A stretch of DNA of 64,000 nucleotides from Poseidonocella sp. HB161398 (GTDB lineage Bacteria > Pseudomonadota > Alphaproteobacteria > Rhodobacterales > Rhodobacteraceae), in the NCBI RefSeq assembly GCF_005870025.1, contig NZ_VATA01000016.1, forward strand, positions 1-64,000, given 5' to 3'. The position numbers were made by a program, and so were the translations under genes. Below are positions 36,678 through 46,125 of this stretch, one piece after another. The notes beneath the pieces are model-generated. The model was not told the origin of the DNA and did no database searches. It saw nothing but the letters and a program-made list of their open reading frames with translations. Position 1 is the stretch's first letter. The number at the start of each line of letters is the position of its first letter.

Positions 36678-38246
36678 ATGCAGCCGACCCTCTCCCCGAC
36701 GCTCTCTCCCGACCAGGAAACCGCCTATGCCCATGTGGCGGCCGCGCTGGAACGCGCCGGCGTCGACATGGACACCGGGACCGCCGGGCCGCCCACCGAC
36801 GACCAGAGCGCGATTGCCGTCCTCGGCAAGGCGGGCTCGGGCAAGACGCTGCTTCTGGCCGAACTCTGCCGCAAGCTCCGCGACATGGGGATCGACATCG
36901 TCAGCGGCGACTACGAGCCGAAGCGCGGCAAGGAGCGGCGCAGCCTGGCGATCCTGGCGCCGACCAACAAGGCGGCCTCGGTGCTGCGGCTGCGCGGCGT
37001 GCCCGCGACCACGATCCACCGCATCCTCTACACGCCCGTCTACAATCCCGAATACGAGCAGATCGCCGAATGGCTCTCCGGGCAGACCCAGACCAAGCCC
37101 GAGGTCGAGGGCATCGCCCCCGAGGCGCTGGACCGGGCCAAGGCCTTCTTCGATCTCTACCAGTCGATCCCCGGCGCGATGGCGGCGGTGGGCGTGCGCG
37201 GCTCGGATTTCATCACGGGCTGGAAACGGCGCGAGGACCCGCTGGATATCGGCTTCGTCGACGAGAGCTCGATGCTCGACGAGCGGCAGTTCGAGGACCT
37301 CAAGGAGATCTTCCCGACGCTCGTCCTGTTCGGCGACCCGGCGCAGCTGGCGCCGGTGGGGCTCTCGGGCGAGATGGTCTTCGACCGGCTGCCCGCGCCC
37401 GCCCGCGTTACGCTCAGCCGCATCCACCGCCAGGACGGCGACAACCCGATCCTCGACCTCGCCCATGCGCTCGGCGATCCCGATATCGGCTTCGACCAGT
37501 TCGAGCGGATGGTCGAGCAGGCGGCCCGGCGCGACGACCGCGTGGTGGTGGCCGAGCGCGTCGATTGCGACCTGATGGCCCGCTCGCCCGTGCTCTGCTG
37601 GCGCAACAACACCCGCGTCCGGCTGATCACCGCCTTCCGCGCCGCCCATGGCACGCCGCCCGACGGGCTGCTGCCCGGCGAGCCGCTGATCTGCGACGGG
37701 ATCGAGCTGCCGCTGAAGCACCGCAAGAAGCGGCTCGACCTCGAGGCGCGGGGGCTGATCAAGGGCGCGCAGGTGATCTATCTCGGCGCGGGGCAGAAGC
37801 CGGGCTTCGCCCGACTGCACGTGCTCGGCGCGCCTGATCCGCAGGTTTCCGCCGCCTCGATCATCAAGATCGAGCAGCCCGAGGAGGACGAGCCGCTGAT
37901 CGCCTCGGCCGCGCGGATGGGGGCGAGCTTCCTGCATGGCGCGGCGGTGACGATCCACAAGGCGCAGGGCTCTCAATGGTCCTCGGTGCAGGTCTTCTCG
38001 CCGGATATCTACGCCGCGGCGCGGGCCGGGCGGACCGAGGCCGGGCTGCCCCTGTGGAAGCGGCTGGCCTATGTCGCCATCACCCGCGCGGAGGAACGGC
38101 TGCTCTGGGTGACGCGCTACCGGCTGGCCAAGCCGAAGGACGGGCTCTCGACCGCCGACCTGAAGGTCCCGCCGCCGCCGATGGCGCTGGCGCAGGAGCC
38201 CGCGGCGGAGACGGCCGAGGAGCCGGCGCAGCAGAGCATGCTCTAG
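36678..38246 (+). CDS. RecD/Dda-like superfamily 1 DNA helicase
   Basis: 522 residues. Walker A VLGKAGSGKT (about 48-57), APTNKAASVLRLRG (motif Ia), DIGFVDESSMLD (Walker B), LVLFGDPAQLAPVG (motif III), and C-terminal HGAAVTIHKAQGSQW and YVAITRAEERLLWVTR (motifs V/VI). This is the RecD-like family of 5'-3' helicases with a UvrD-like C-terminal domain. No RecBC neighbour is present, so it acts alone. A cytoplasmic role in repair or recombination is inferred. Confidence 0.85.
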   Translation: MQPTLSPTLSPDQETAYAHVAAALERAGVDMDTGTAGPPTDDQSAIAVLGKAGSGKTLLLAELCRKLRDMGIDIVSGDYEPKRGKERRSLAILAPTNKAASVLRLRGVPATTIHRILYTPVYNPEYEQIAEWLSGQTQTKPEVEGIAPEALDRAKAFFDLYQSIPGAMAAVGVRGSDFITGWKRREDPLDIGFVDESSMLDERQFEDLKEIFPTLVLFGDPAQLAPVGLSGEMVFDRLPAPARVTLSRIHRQDGDNPILDLAHALGDPDIGFDQFERMVEQAARRDDRVVVAERVDCDLMARSPVLCWRNNTRVRLITAFRAAHGTPPDGLLPGEPLICDGIELPLKHRKKRLDLEARGLIKGAQVIYLGAGQKPGFARLHVLGAPDPQVSAASIIKIEQPEEDEPLIASAARMGASFLHGAAVTIHKAQGSQWSSVQVFSPDIYAAARAGRTEAGLPLWKRLAYVAITRAEERLLWVTRYRLAKPKDGLSTADLKVPPPPMALAQEPAAETAEEPAQQSML

Positions 38247-39004
38247 CGGCGCAGCATGGCGAAGGCGGCGGAGGCGGCCCAGCCCGCGGCGATGGCGATG
38301 ATCAGCGACAGCCCGCCATAGATCAGCGGCTGTTCCTGTGCGAGGCTGAAGACCCAGCGCTCCAGCCCGACCTTGTGGACGGAAATCACGGTCTGGTATT
38401 CGTCGACGACCCGGCCGCTGCGGGTCAGGAAGATCCGCGCGGTGTAGTTGCCGACGGTCAGGTTCGCGGGCATGCGGATCGAGGTGCGGAACAGCGTCTC
38501 CTCGTCGAGCGCCACGGCCCCTTCGCGGATCATGTAGCGCCCGTCGGCGATCCTCAGCCGCTTCAGCGCCTCGAGATAGGAGGGCGCGTCCGAGGCCTCC
38601 TCGGCGGCGCCGATCGCCTGGATCGCCCGGTCGAGCGAGATGCGGTAGCGCAGATCCTCGGTCTGGCTCAGCGCGGTATCGAGCGGCCGGGTTGTGGCGA
38701 CGGCGTAGAAGCTGGGCGCCACGTCGATCTCGACCGCGCCGGAATTGACCCAGATGCCGAAGCGCCGGGCCTTCTTGCGCACCGTCACCGTCTCCTTCGG
38801 CCCCTCGACCGCGATCACCACGTCAAGCGGCTGGTCCGAGGGCGGCGGCGCGTCGCGCTGGACCGCGCCGAAGATCAGGATGCTGGACCCGTCGAAGGTG
38901 GCCGTAATCGCCACCTCGTCCTGGCTGAGCCCCAGCACGACCCGCTCGGCCCCCGCCACGGAGGGCAGGACGAGCAGGATCAGGAGCGCCGCGAGCCGGG
39001 TCAA
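38243..39004 (-). CDS. TIGR02186 family membrane-anchored protein
   Basis: 253 residues. Signal sequence (LTRLAALLILLVLPSVAGA), an extracytoplasmic domain, and a C-terminal transmembrane helix (PLIYGGLSLIIAIAAGWAAS). It matches the TIGR02186 family, which is regularly paired with TauE/SafE permeases. The start is a TTG whose TTGA overlaps the TGA of the TauE gene, and GGAG lies 8 bp upstream, so translation is coupled. It overlaps the helicase stop by 4 bp at its 3' end. Function unknown; a helper of anion export is inferred. Confidence 0.82.
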   Translation of the reverse strand: MTRLAALLILLVLPSVAGAERVVLGLSQDEVAITATFDGSSILIFGAVQRDAPPPSDQPLDVVIAVEGPKETVTVRKKARRFGIWVNSGAVEIDVAPSFYAVATTRPLDTALSQTEDLRYRISLDRAIQAIGAAEEASDAPSYLEALKRLRIADGRYMIREGAVALDEETLFRTSIRMPANLTVGNYTARIFLTRSGRVVDEYQTVISVHKVGLERWVFSLAQEQPLIYGGLSLIIAIAAGWAASAAFAMLRR

Positions 39005-39921
39005 TGCGGGATCTCCGAGGCGATGGAATAGAGCTCGGACGGCGTCAGCAGCAGGTCGAGCGCGATCTTGAAGCAGACGATCAGCACCATGCCCGCCAGC
39101 AGGATGCGCAGCTGCTCGGCCTTCAGCCGCACCGCGATGGCCGAGCCGATCTGCGCGCCGATCACGCCGCCGATCAGCAGGAGCACGGCCAGCACCGCAT
39201 CGACGGTGTAGTTCGTCGTCGCGTGCATGATCGTGGTGAAGGCGGCGACGAAGATGATCTGGAACAGCGACGTGCCGACCACGACCTTGGTGGGCATGTG
39301 CAGGAGGTAGATCATCGCGGGCACCATGATGAAGCCGCCGCCCACGCCCATCACCGCCGAAAGCACGCCGACGAAGGCGCCGACCAGCACCACCGGGATC
39401 GCGGAGATGTAGAGGCCCGAGGTGCGGAATTTCATCTTCAGCGGCCAGGTATGGACCCAGCCCTTCTCGGGGCGCTTGCGCGGGACGTAGTCCTTGCGCT
39501 TCGAGCGCAGGAGGGCGTTGAGGCTTTCCACGAACATCAGTGCGCCGATCACGCCGAGGAACAGCACGTAGCAGAGCTGCACCATCAGGTCGACCTGGCC
39601 GATCTCGGTCAGCATCTCGAAGATCTTGACTCCGATCGCCGCGCCGACGAGCCCGCCCGCCAACAGCACCCAGCCCATCTTCAGGTCGACGGTCTTGCGC
39701 TTGAAATGCGCCAGCACGCCCGAGAAGGAGGAGGCGACGATCTGGTTGGCCTGGGTGCCGACCGCGACGGCCGGCGGGATGCCGATGAAGAAGAGCAGCG
39801 GCGTCAGCAGGAAGCCCCCGCCGACGCCGAACATGCCCGAGAGGATGCCGACGATCCCGCCCAGCCCCAGAAGGAGGAAGGCGTTGACCGAGACTTCCGC
39901 GACCGGAAGATAGATCGTCAT
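39001..39921 (-). CDS. TauE/SafE family permease (sulfite exporter type)
   Basis: 306 residues with about eight hydrophobic segments. Two related repeats carry GIVGILSGMFGVGGGFLLTP and VGVLSAVMGVGGGFIMVPAM, the family hallmark. It is distinct from the shorter TauE-like gene at 15 kb. RBS GGAGGGG. The following gene (TIGR02186) overlaps its stop. Anion export, possibly sulfite, is a family-based inference. Confidence 0.92.
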   Translation of the reverse strand: MTIYLPVAEVSVNAFLLLGLGGIVGILSGMFGVGGGFLLTPLLFFIGIPPAVAVGTQANQIVASSFSGVLAHFKRKTVDLKMGWVLLAGGLVGAAIGVKIFEMLTEIGQVDLMVQLCYVLFLGVIGALMFVESLNALLRSKRKDYVPRKRPEKGWVHTWPLKMKFRTSGLYISAIPVVLVGAFVGVLSAVMGVGGGFIMVPAMIYLLHMPTKVVVGTSLFQIIFVAAFTTIMHATTNYTVDAVLAVLLLIGGVIGAQIGSAIAVRLKAEQLRILLAGMVLIVCFKIALDLLLTPSELYSIASEIPH

Positions 39922-39936
39922 GCGGCCCCTCCCGGC

Positions 39937-40902
39937 TCAGCGTTCCTTGACGTAGGGCTCGCCGCCGGCGCGCGGCGGAATGGCCTTGCCGACGAAGCCC
40001 GCGAGGATCACGACGGTCAGGATGTAGGGCAGGGCCTGCATGAACTGCACCGGCAGCGCGATCCCGGCGATCTCGATCGACTGGAAGCGGTTGCCGAGCG
40101 CGTCGAGCAGGCCGAAGAGCAGGCAGGCGCCGAGCGCCGACCAGGGCCGCCATTTGGCGAAGATCAGCGCCGCCAGCGCGATGAAGCCGCGCCCCGCGCT
40201 CATGTCCTTGACGAAGCCCGCCGAGAGCCCGGTGGAGAGATAGGCGCCGGCGAAGCCGCAGAGCAGCCCGCAGATCATCACCGCGCCATAGCGCAGGCCC
40301 ACGACCGAGACGCCGGCCGTGTCGACCGCGCCCGGATTCTCGCCCACCGCGCGCAGCCGCAGGCCGAAGCGGGTGCGGAAGAGCACGTACCAGGTGGCGG
40401 GAACGGCCAGGAAGCCCAGATAGACCAGGATCGTGTGGCCCGAGATCAGGTCGTAGTAGATCGGCCCGAAGACCGGCACGTCGCGCAGGGTCTCGGCGAA
40501 GGGCAGGGTGATCGGCTGGAACCGCGCGCCGCCTTCAAGCTGCGGCGTGCGCCCGCCCTGCTGGAACCAGTCCTGGGCGATCAGCACGGTCAGCCCGGTG
40601 GCCAGGAAGTTGATCGCCACGCCCGAGATCAGCTGGTTGCCGCGGAAGGTGATCGAGGCGAGCCCGTGGATCGCGGCCAGCGCCATCGAGGCGGCGCAGC
40701 CCGCCAGCAGCCCCGCCCAGACATTGCCGGTCAGCGACGCGGCCGCGGCCGAGAAGAAGGCGGCGATCAGCATCTTGCCCTCGAGCCCGATGTCGAAGAC
40801 GCCCGCGCGTTCCGAGAAGAGCCCGGCAAGGCAGGCGAAGAGCAGCGGCGTCGCCAGGCGCAGCGTGGAGTCGAGGATCAGCAGGACGGTATTGAGATCC
40901 AT
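39937..40902 (-). CDS. BMP-type ABC transporter permease 2
   Basis: 321 residues with about eight to ten helices. GLFSERAGVFDIGLEGKMLI, FRTRFGLRLRAVGENPGAVD and YLSTGLSAGFVKDMSAGRGF are hallmarks of the BPD_transp_2 permeases that pair with BMP substrate-binding proteins. ATG 40902 overlaps the stop of the preceding permease (TGATG). It ends the ABC operon. Confidence 0.92.
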   Translation of the reverse strand: MDLNTVLLILDSTLRLATPLLFACLAGLFSERAGVFDIGLEGKMLIAAFFSAAAASLTGNVWAGLLAGCAASMALAAIHGLASITFRGNQLISGVAINFLATGLTVLIAQDWFQQGGRTPQLEGGARFQPITLPFAETLRDVPVFGPIYYDLISGHTILVYLGFLAVPATWYVLFRTRFGLRLRAVGENPGAVDTAGVSVVGLRYGAVMICGLLCGFAGAYLSTGLSAGFVKDMSAGRGFIALAALIFAKWRPWSALGACLLFGLLDALGNRFQSIEIAGIALPVQFMQALPYILTVVILAGFVGKAIPPRAGGEPYVKER

Positions 40903-41999
40903 CACGCGGCTCCCTTCTTGCGCAGGGCGAGGAAGAGCCGCTCCAGCGGCGTGCGGACCATGCCGTCGAGCGCCCCGGTGAAGAGGATCACGAGCGCCTG
41001 GATCACCAGGATCATCTCGCGGCTGATCGCCGGGATCTCGAATTCCAGCTCGATCCCGCCCTGGTAGAGCGCCCCGAACAGCACCGCGGCGAGGAAGACG
41101 CCGACCGGATGGTTGCGCCCCATCAGCGCCACGGCGATGCCGACGAAGCCCGCGCCCTGGACGGAGTCGAGCGTCAGCCGCTCGGCCTCGCCCATCACCG
41201 CGTTGATCCCCATCAGCCCCGCGAGCCCGCCCGAGATCAGCATCGTGATCATGATGATCCTGACCGGGCTGATCCCGGCATAGACCGCGGCCGGTTCGGA
41301 CTTGCCATAGGCGCGGATTTCATAGCCGAGCCGCGTCCGCCAGATCAGCAGCCAGACGCCGATGCAGGCCAGCACCGCCACCAGGAAGGCGACATTGAGC
41401 GGCGCGAAGCGGTTGAACGGGATGCCGAAGACCCCCAGCACGTCATAGGCCGAGGGCAGGTGCGTGCCTTCGGGGAAGCCCGCGCTTTCGGGCGCCATGC
41501 CGGGCGCCTTGAGGACGTTCACCAGCAGGTAGACCATCAGCGCCGAGGCGATGAAGTTGAACATGATCGTGGTGATGACGATATGGCTGCCGCGCCTGGC
41601 CTGCAGCCAGGCCGGGATCGCCGCCCAGGCCGCGCCGAAGAGCGCGCCGCCGATCACCGCGAAGGGCAGGGCGAGCCACCAGAAGGGCCAGTCGACCGCC
41701 AGGCAGACCAGCGCCACGCCCAGCCCTCCCAGCGCCGCCTGTCCCTCGCCGCCGATATTGAACAGCGAGGCATGGTAGGCGACCGCCACGGCGAGGCCGG
41801 TGAAGATGAAATTCGTCGCGAAGAACAGCGTGTAGCCCCAGCCGCGGGTCGAGCCCATGGCGCCGTTGACCATGACCTCGAGCGCATGGACCGGGTTCTC
41901 GCCGATATAGAGGATCACCAGCCCCGAGACGAGGAAGGCGAGCACCAGGTTGATGAGCGGGATCAGGACCACATCGGCCCAGCTCGGCAGTTTCTGCAT
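40902..41999 (-). CDS. BMP-type ABC transporter permease 1
   Basis: 365 residues, multi-spanning. AVAYHASLFNIGGEGQAALG, IPAWLQARRGSHIVITTIMFN and YEIRAYGKSEPAAVYAGIS match the first permease of nucleoside-type BMP ABC systems. ATG 41999 overlaps the ATPase stop (TGATG). Confidence 0.92.
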   Translation of the reverse strand: MQKLPSWADVVLIPLINLVLAFLVSGLVILYIGENPVHALEVMVNGAMGSTRGWGYTLFFATNFIFTGLAVAVAYHASLFNIGGEGQAALGGLGVALVCLAVDWPFWWLALPFAVIGGALFGAAWAAIPAWLQARRGSHIVITTIMFNFIASALMVYLLVNVLKAPGMAPESAGFPEGTHLPSAYDVLGVFGIPFNRFAPLNVAFLVAVLACIGVWLLIWRTRLGYEIRAYGKSEPAAVYAGISPVRIIMITMLISGGLAGLMGINAVMGEAERLTLDSVQGAGFVGIAVALMGRNHPVGVFLAAVLFGALYQGGIELEFEIPAISREMILVIQALVILFTGALDGMVRTPLERLFLALRKKGAA

Positions 42000-43531
42000 C
42001 AGGCAGCGCGTCCTTCCATCCCGGCCATCAGCAGGCCCAGTTCCGTCTCGTCGGTCTCGCCCGGCAGGCGCTCGCCCATGATCCTGCCGTCGAACATCAC
42101 CGCGATGCGGTCCGACAGCGACATGATCTCGTCAAGCTCCACCGAGACCAGCAGGATCGCCTTGCCCTCGTCGCGCAGCTCGACGATGCGCTGGTGGATG
42201 AACTCGATGGCGCCGATATCGACCCCGCGGGTCGGCTGCCCGATCAGCAGCAGGTCCGGGTCGGCCTCGATCTCGCGGGCCAGCACGATCTTCTGCTGGT
42301 TGCCGCCCGAGAAGTTCTTGGCGGCGAGGTTCGGATCGTGCGGGCGCACGTCGAAGCGGCCCATCTTGGCATCCGTGTCCTCGCGCAGCGCCTGGTTGTC
42401 CATCATCAGGCCCGAGCAGTATTTCGGCAGGTCCTGGTAGCCGAAGCCGGTATTCTCCCAGGCCTTGAAGTCGAGGATCAGCCCCAGCCGGTGGCGGTCC
42501 TCCGGCACATGGGTGATCCCGGCGCGGCGCCGCGCGCGGGCATCCGATCCGGGGCCCGAGAGGCTGAGCGGCCGGCCCTTCAGCAGGACCTCGCCGGTGG
42601 CGGCGCGGATGCCGCCCAGCACGTCGAGAAGCTCCGACTGGCCGTTCCCGGCAACGCCCGCGATGCCGAGGATCTCGCCCGCGCGGACCTGCAGGTCGAT
42701 GCCCTTCAGCCGCTGGACGCCCTGGCTGTCGGTGACGCCGAGATTCCTGACCTCGAGCACGGTTTCCTTCGGCTGCGCCGGGGTCTTGTCGACGCGCAGC
42801 AGGACCTTGCGGCCGACCATGCGCTCGGCCAGGTCCTGCGGGCTGGTCTCCGAGGTCTTGACCGTGTCGGTCATCTCGCCGCGGCGCATCACGCTGACCG
42901 TGTCGGTGATCTCCATGATCTCGCGCAGCTTGTGGGTGATCAGGATGATCGTCTTCCCCTCGGCCTTCAGCCCGCGCAGGATGCGGAACAGGTGGTCCGC
43001 CTCGGCAGGCGTCAGCACGCCGGTCGGCTCGTCGAGGATCAGGATATTGGCCTCGCGGTAGAGCGCCTTGAGGATCTCCACCCGCTGCTGGTGGCCGACG
43101 CTCAGATCCTCGATCTTGGCATCGGGGTCCACGTTCATCTCGTATTCGCGGGCAAGCTCGGTCAGGTGCTTGCGGGCCTTCGCCAGGGTCGGGCGCAGGA
43201 AGGCGCCTTCCTCGGCGCCAAGCACGACGTTTTCCAGGACCGAGAAGTTCTCCACCAGCTTGAAATGCTGGAAGACCATGCCGATCCCGGCCTTGATCGC
43301 GGCCTGGCTGTCGGGGATCGGGGTCTCGCGCCCGCCGACCAGGATCTCGCCCGAGTCGGCCTTGTAGAAGCCGTAGAGGATCGACATCAGCGTCGATTTC
43401 CCGGCGCCGTTCTCGCCGATGATGCCGTGGATCGTGCCCGGCATGACCTTGAGCGAGATGTCCTTGTTCGCCTGCACCGGCCCGAAGGCCTTGGAGATGC
43501 GGCGCAGTTCGATTGCGGGGGCCTCGCTCAT
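41999..43531 (-). CDS. BMP-type ABC transporter ATP-binding protein (two ABC domains)
   Basis: 510 residues with two ATPase modules. The first has GENGAGKSTL, LSVGHQQRVEI and ILILDEPTGVL. The second has GVAGNGQSELL, NFSGGNQQKIVLAREI and LLIGQPTRGVD. The layout is that of the simple-sugar/nucleoside importer ATPases. The ATG overlaps the preceding SnoaL-like stop (ATGA). Confidence 0.94.
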   Translation of the reverse strand: MSEAPAIELRRISKAFGPVQANKDISLKVMPGTIHGIIGENGAGKSTLMSILYGFYKADSGEILVGGRETPIPDSQAAIKAGIGMVFQHFKLVENFSVLENVVLGAEEGAFLRPTLAKARKHLTELAREYEMNVDPDAKIEDLSVGHQQRVEILKALYREANILILDEPTGVLTPAEADHLFRILRGLKAEGKTIILITHKLREIMEITDTVSVMRRGEMTDTVKTSETSPQDLAERMVGRKVLLRVDKTPAQPKETVLEVRNLGVTDSQGVQRLKGIDLQVRAGEILGIAGVAGNGQSELLDVLGGIRAATGEVLLKGRPLSLSGPGSDARARRRAGITHVPEDRHRLGLILDFKAWENTGFGYQDLPKYCSGLMMDNQALREDTDAKMGRFDVRPHDPNLAAKNFSGGNQQKIVLAREIEADPDLLLIGQPTRGVDIGAIEFIHQRIVELRDEGKAILLVSVELDEIMSLSDRIAVMFDGRIMGERLPGETDETELGLLMAGMEGRAA

Positions 43532-43875
43532 TCCAGGAACCCCACGAGCCGGGTGACGGTGCCGTCGCTGCCCAGATCGGCGACATAGAGCCCCTGGCGC
43601 ACCGGGCCGTCCCCGCGCAGCAGCGTGAAGGGCAGGCGGGCATGCGGGCCGTGCTGGTCGACCGGGCCCGCGGGCTCGATCCGGCCGTCGGGCAGGCGGG
43701 TCCGGAACGTCGTCAGGAAGCCGACGAATGCCGCGCGGTCGGTCAGCGGGCCGCTATGAGGGTCGGCATAGTAGAAATCCTCGGAGGTGACCTCGCTGAC
43801 GATGCGGTAGCGCTCTGCGGAGGAAGGGGCGCCCCAGGCTTCCAGGAGGCGCAGGAGCGGGTGGGTGTCAGCCAT
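43528..43875 (-). CDS. SnoaL/NTF2-like protein inside the ABC operon
   Basis: 115 residues. ERYRIVSEVTSEDFYYADPH, AFVGFLTTFRTRLPDGRIE and VADLGSDGTVTRLVGFLE fit the NTF2-like alpha+beta cone fold, used by many small enzymes and binding proteins. ATG 43875 with GAGG upstream. The stop overlaps the ABC ATPase start by ATGA, so it is part of the operon. Its role is unknown; it could modify the imported ligand. Confidence 0.75.
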   Translation of the reverse strand: MADTHPLLRLLEAWGAPSSAERYRIVSEVTSEDFYYADPHSGPLTDRAAFVGFLTTFRTRLPDGRIEPAGPVDQHGPHARLPFTLLRGDGPVRQGLYVADLGSDGTVTRLVGFLE

Positions 43876-43933
43876 GTCGGGCCTCACTCGGACTTGGGCC
43901 CGGCGCGTCCCGGGGAACGCGCCGGGGCAGGGA

Positions 43934-44929
43934 TCAGAATGCCGGGCAGGCGCCGTCGGTGGTGAAATCATGCACCGAGAGCTCGCCGGAGATGATCTTG
44001 GCCTTGGTCGCCTCGACCGTGTCCTTCATCTCGGGGGTGATCAGGTCGGCATTGAACTCGTCCAGTGCCCAGTCGACGCCCTGGTTCTTCAGGCCCATCA
44101 CCTGGATGCCGGGGACGAAGCTGTCGGTCGCGCCCTCGTCGAAGATCTGGTAGACGGCGTTGTCGACGCGCTTGAGCATAGAGGTCAGGACCGAGCCGGG
44201 GTGCATGTAGTTCTGGTTGCTGTCGACGCCGATCGAGTAGATGCCCTCGTCGGCTGCCGCCTGCAGCACGCCGACGCCGGTGCCGCCCGCCGCCGAATAG
44301 ACCACGTCCGAGCCCTGGGCGATCTGCGCGCGGGTCAGCTCGGCACCCTTCACCGGGTCGTTCCAGGCCGCGGGCGTGGTGCCGGTCATGTTGATGATGA
44401 CCTTGGCGTCCGGCTTCACCGCCTTGACGCCCTGGGCATAGCCGCAGGCGAATTTCGAGATCAGCGGAACGTCCATGCCGCCGACGAAGCTGACCGTGCC
44501 GGTCTTCGAGGCCATCGCCGCCAGCACGCCGACGAGGAAGCTGCCCTGGTGCTCTTCGAAGACCACGGATTTCACGTTGGGCTGGTCGACCACGCCGTCG
44601 ATGATGGCGAAATTCACTTCGGGATAGTCGGGGGCGATCTTGTCGAGCACCGAGATGTTCATGAAGCCGATGGTGATGACCGGGTTGGCGCCGCTTTCGG
44701 CCATGCGGCGCATCGACTGCTCGCGCTGCGCTTCGGACTGCAGTTCGGTCTCCTTGTAGGAGCCGCCCTTCTCGGTGATGTAGCGCTGCGCGCCGGTATA
44801 GGCGCTTTCGTTGAAGGACTTGTCGAATTTCCCGCCGAGATCGATGATCAGGCCCGGTTCCGCCAGCGCGGCCGTTGCCGCCATCGCCAGGGCGGCGGTC
44901 GCGCCGAGGAGGGTTTTCATGATTGTCAT
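43934..44929 (-). CDS. BMP family ABC transporter substrate-binding protein
   Basis: 331 residues with a signal peptide (MKTLLGATAALAMAATAALA, cleavage near EPG). LIIDLGGKFDKSFNESAYTG, the region to EQSMRRMAESGANPVITIGF, and DVVYSAAGGTGVGVLQAA are typical of the BMP/PnrA family, which binds purine nucleosides or related ligands. First gene of the five-gene operon. Two nearby ATGs are possible starts (44929 or 44920). Ligand identity is inferred from the family. Confidence 0.93.
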   Translation of the reverse strand: MTIMKTLLGATAALAMAATAALAEPGLIIDLGGKFDKSFNESAYTGAQRYITEKGGSYKETELQSEAQREQSMRRMAESGANPVITIGFMNISVLDKIAPDYPEVNFAIIDGVVDQPNVKSVVFEEHQGSFLVGVLAAMASKTGTVSFVGGMDVPLISKFACGYAQGVKAVKPDAKVIINMTGTTPAAWNDPVKGAELTRAQIAQGSDVVYSAAGGTGVGVLQAAADEGIYSIGVDSNQNYMHPGSVLTSMLKRVDNAVYQIFDEGATDSFVPGIQVMGLKNQGVDWALDEFNADLITPEMKDTVEATKAKIISGELSVHDFTTDGACPAF

Positions 44930-45083
44930 AGGTCTTCCCCTTGTTGGTCACGGGCCGGATCCGGCGCCCGGGTCGCAGGCTTGCGCAGCCGGTTTGAGCC
45001 GATAGAGCCGCAGCCTCGGCAAAGGGTCAACCGTTTTCGGGGGGATGCGGCAGGGTGCCGGGACGCCGATTTGGGCAGCTGCC

Positions 45084-45518
45084 CTATTTCGCGGCAGGCG
45101 CGGCGGGACCCAGGCTGCGGGACATGACCAGCGCGTCGATCCGCGCGCCCTCCGGGGTCTGGTAGTACCCCTTGCGGCGGCCGGATTCTTCATAGCCGCC
45201 CGCCAGATAGAGGGCGCGGGCGGCCGCGTTCGCGGCCGAGACCTCGAGGAAGGCGGTCTCGGCGCCGAGCGCGCGGGCGCGGGTCTCGAAGGCCTCCAGA
45301 AGGCGGCGGCCGAGCCCTTCGCGGCGGTGTCCGGGATCGACGGCGATGGTCAGGAGCTCCGCCTCCCCGGCGATGGCGCGGCCGAGCGCGAAGCCGCCCG
45401 GCGCGGGCACGGCGAAGCAGCCCGTACTGTCGAGCAGCCCCGCGATCTCGCTCTCGGACCAGGGGCGGGGGGTGGTGAAGCAGGCCGCATGCAGCGCCGC
45501 CATCGCGGCGGGCGTCAT
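45084..45518 (-). CDS. rimI: [Ribosomal protein bS18]-alanine N-acetyltransferase
   Basis: 144-residue GNAT enzyme. LTIAVDPGHRREGLGRRLLE is the acetyl-CoA-binding motif A, and FLEVSAANAAARALYLAGGY is the RimI signature. It acetylates the N-terminal alanine of ribosomal protein S18. It overlaps tsaB by 4 bp (ATGA), the typical tsaB-rimI arrangement. Confidence 0.93.
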   Translation of the reverse strand: MTPAAMAALHAACFTTPRPWSESEIAGLLDSTGCFAVPAPGGFALGRAIAGEAELLTIAVDPGHRREGLGRRLLEAFETRARALGAETAFLEVSAANAAARALYLAGGYEESGRRKGYYQTPEGARIDALVMSRSLGPAAPAAK

Positions 45519-46123
45519 CCCAGGATCGCCGGGGCGGGATCGCGCGGCGGGGCGGCGTCGGCGGGCCGGATATAGAGCGGCGCGGGACGCGCGGCGGGCT
45601 GCCCGATCCGCGACAGCGCGACCCGGCCGATCGCCTCGGCCAGCGGCATCGCGGCCGGTGCGGCCTCCGGACCCTCGCCGACCCGCGGCAGGCCCGCGGG
45701 CAGGAGCGCCGGATCCTCGACAAGGGCGGGGGGCTCGGCGCCGCCGGGGGCGAAGAGCTGGGCATAGACCGCGCCGCGGCGGGCATCGAGCAGCGCCAGA
45801 ACCGGGCGCGGCGCGCCCTCGGCCAGCGCCTCGAGCGACGTCACGCCGATCGCCGGGATCCCCAGCGATAGCGACAGGCCGCGCGCCGCCGCGACCGAGA
45901 GCCGGATGCCGGTGAAATTCCCCGGCCCGACCCCGACGGCGATTGCGTCGAGCGCCTCCATGGCGATCCCCGCCTCGCCGAGCGTCTCGGCGACCAGCGG
46001 CATCAGCCGCTCCGCCTGGCCCTTGGCCATGGCTTCGGCCCGGGACGCAACGACAAGGCCGTCCCGGAGGACGGCCACGGCGCAGTGAGCGGCGGAGGTG
46101 TCGAAGGCGAGAAGCGCGGCCAA
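45515..46123 (-). CDS. tsaB: tRNA threonylcarbamoyladenosine biosynthesis protein TsaB
   Basis: 202 residues of the ASKHA fold. LLAFDTSAAHCAVAVLRDG and AIAVGVGPGNFTGIRLSVA then ARGLSLSLGIP are TsaB hallmarks. With TsaD, TsaC and TsaE it makes the t6A modification at position 37 of ANN-decoding tRNAs. The start is a TTG two bp after the NifU stop. Adjacent rimI overlaps its end. Confidence 0.93.
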   Translation of the reverse strand: MAALLAFDTSAAHCAVAVLRDGLVVASRAEAMAKGQAERLMPLVAETLGEAGIAMEALDAIAVGVGPGNFTGIRLSVAAARGLSLSLGIPAIGVTSLEALAEGAPRPVLALLDARRGAVYAQLFAPGGAEPPALVEDPALLPAGLPRVGEGPEAAPAAMPLAEAIGRVALSRIGQPAARPAPLYIRPADAAPPRDPAPAILG

Positions 46124-46125
46124 GG

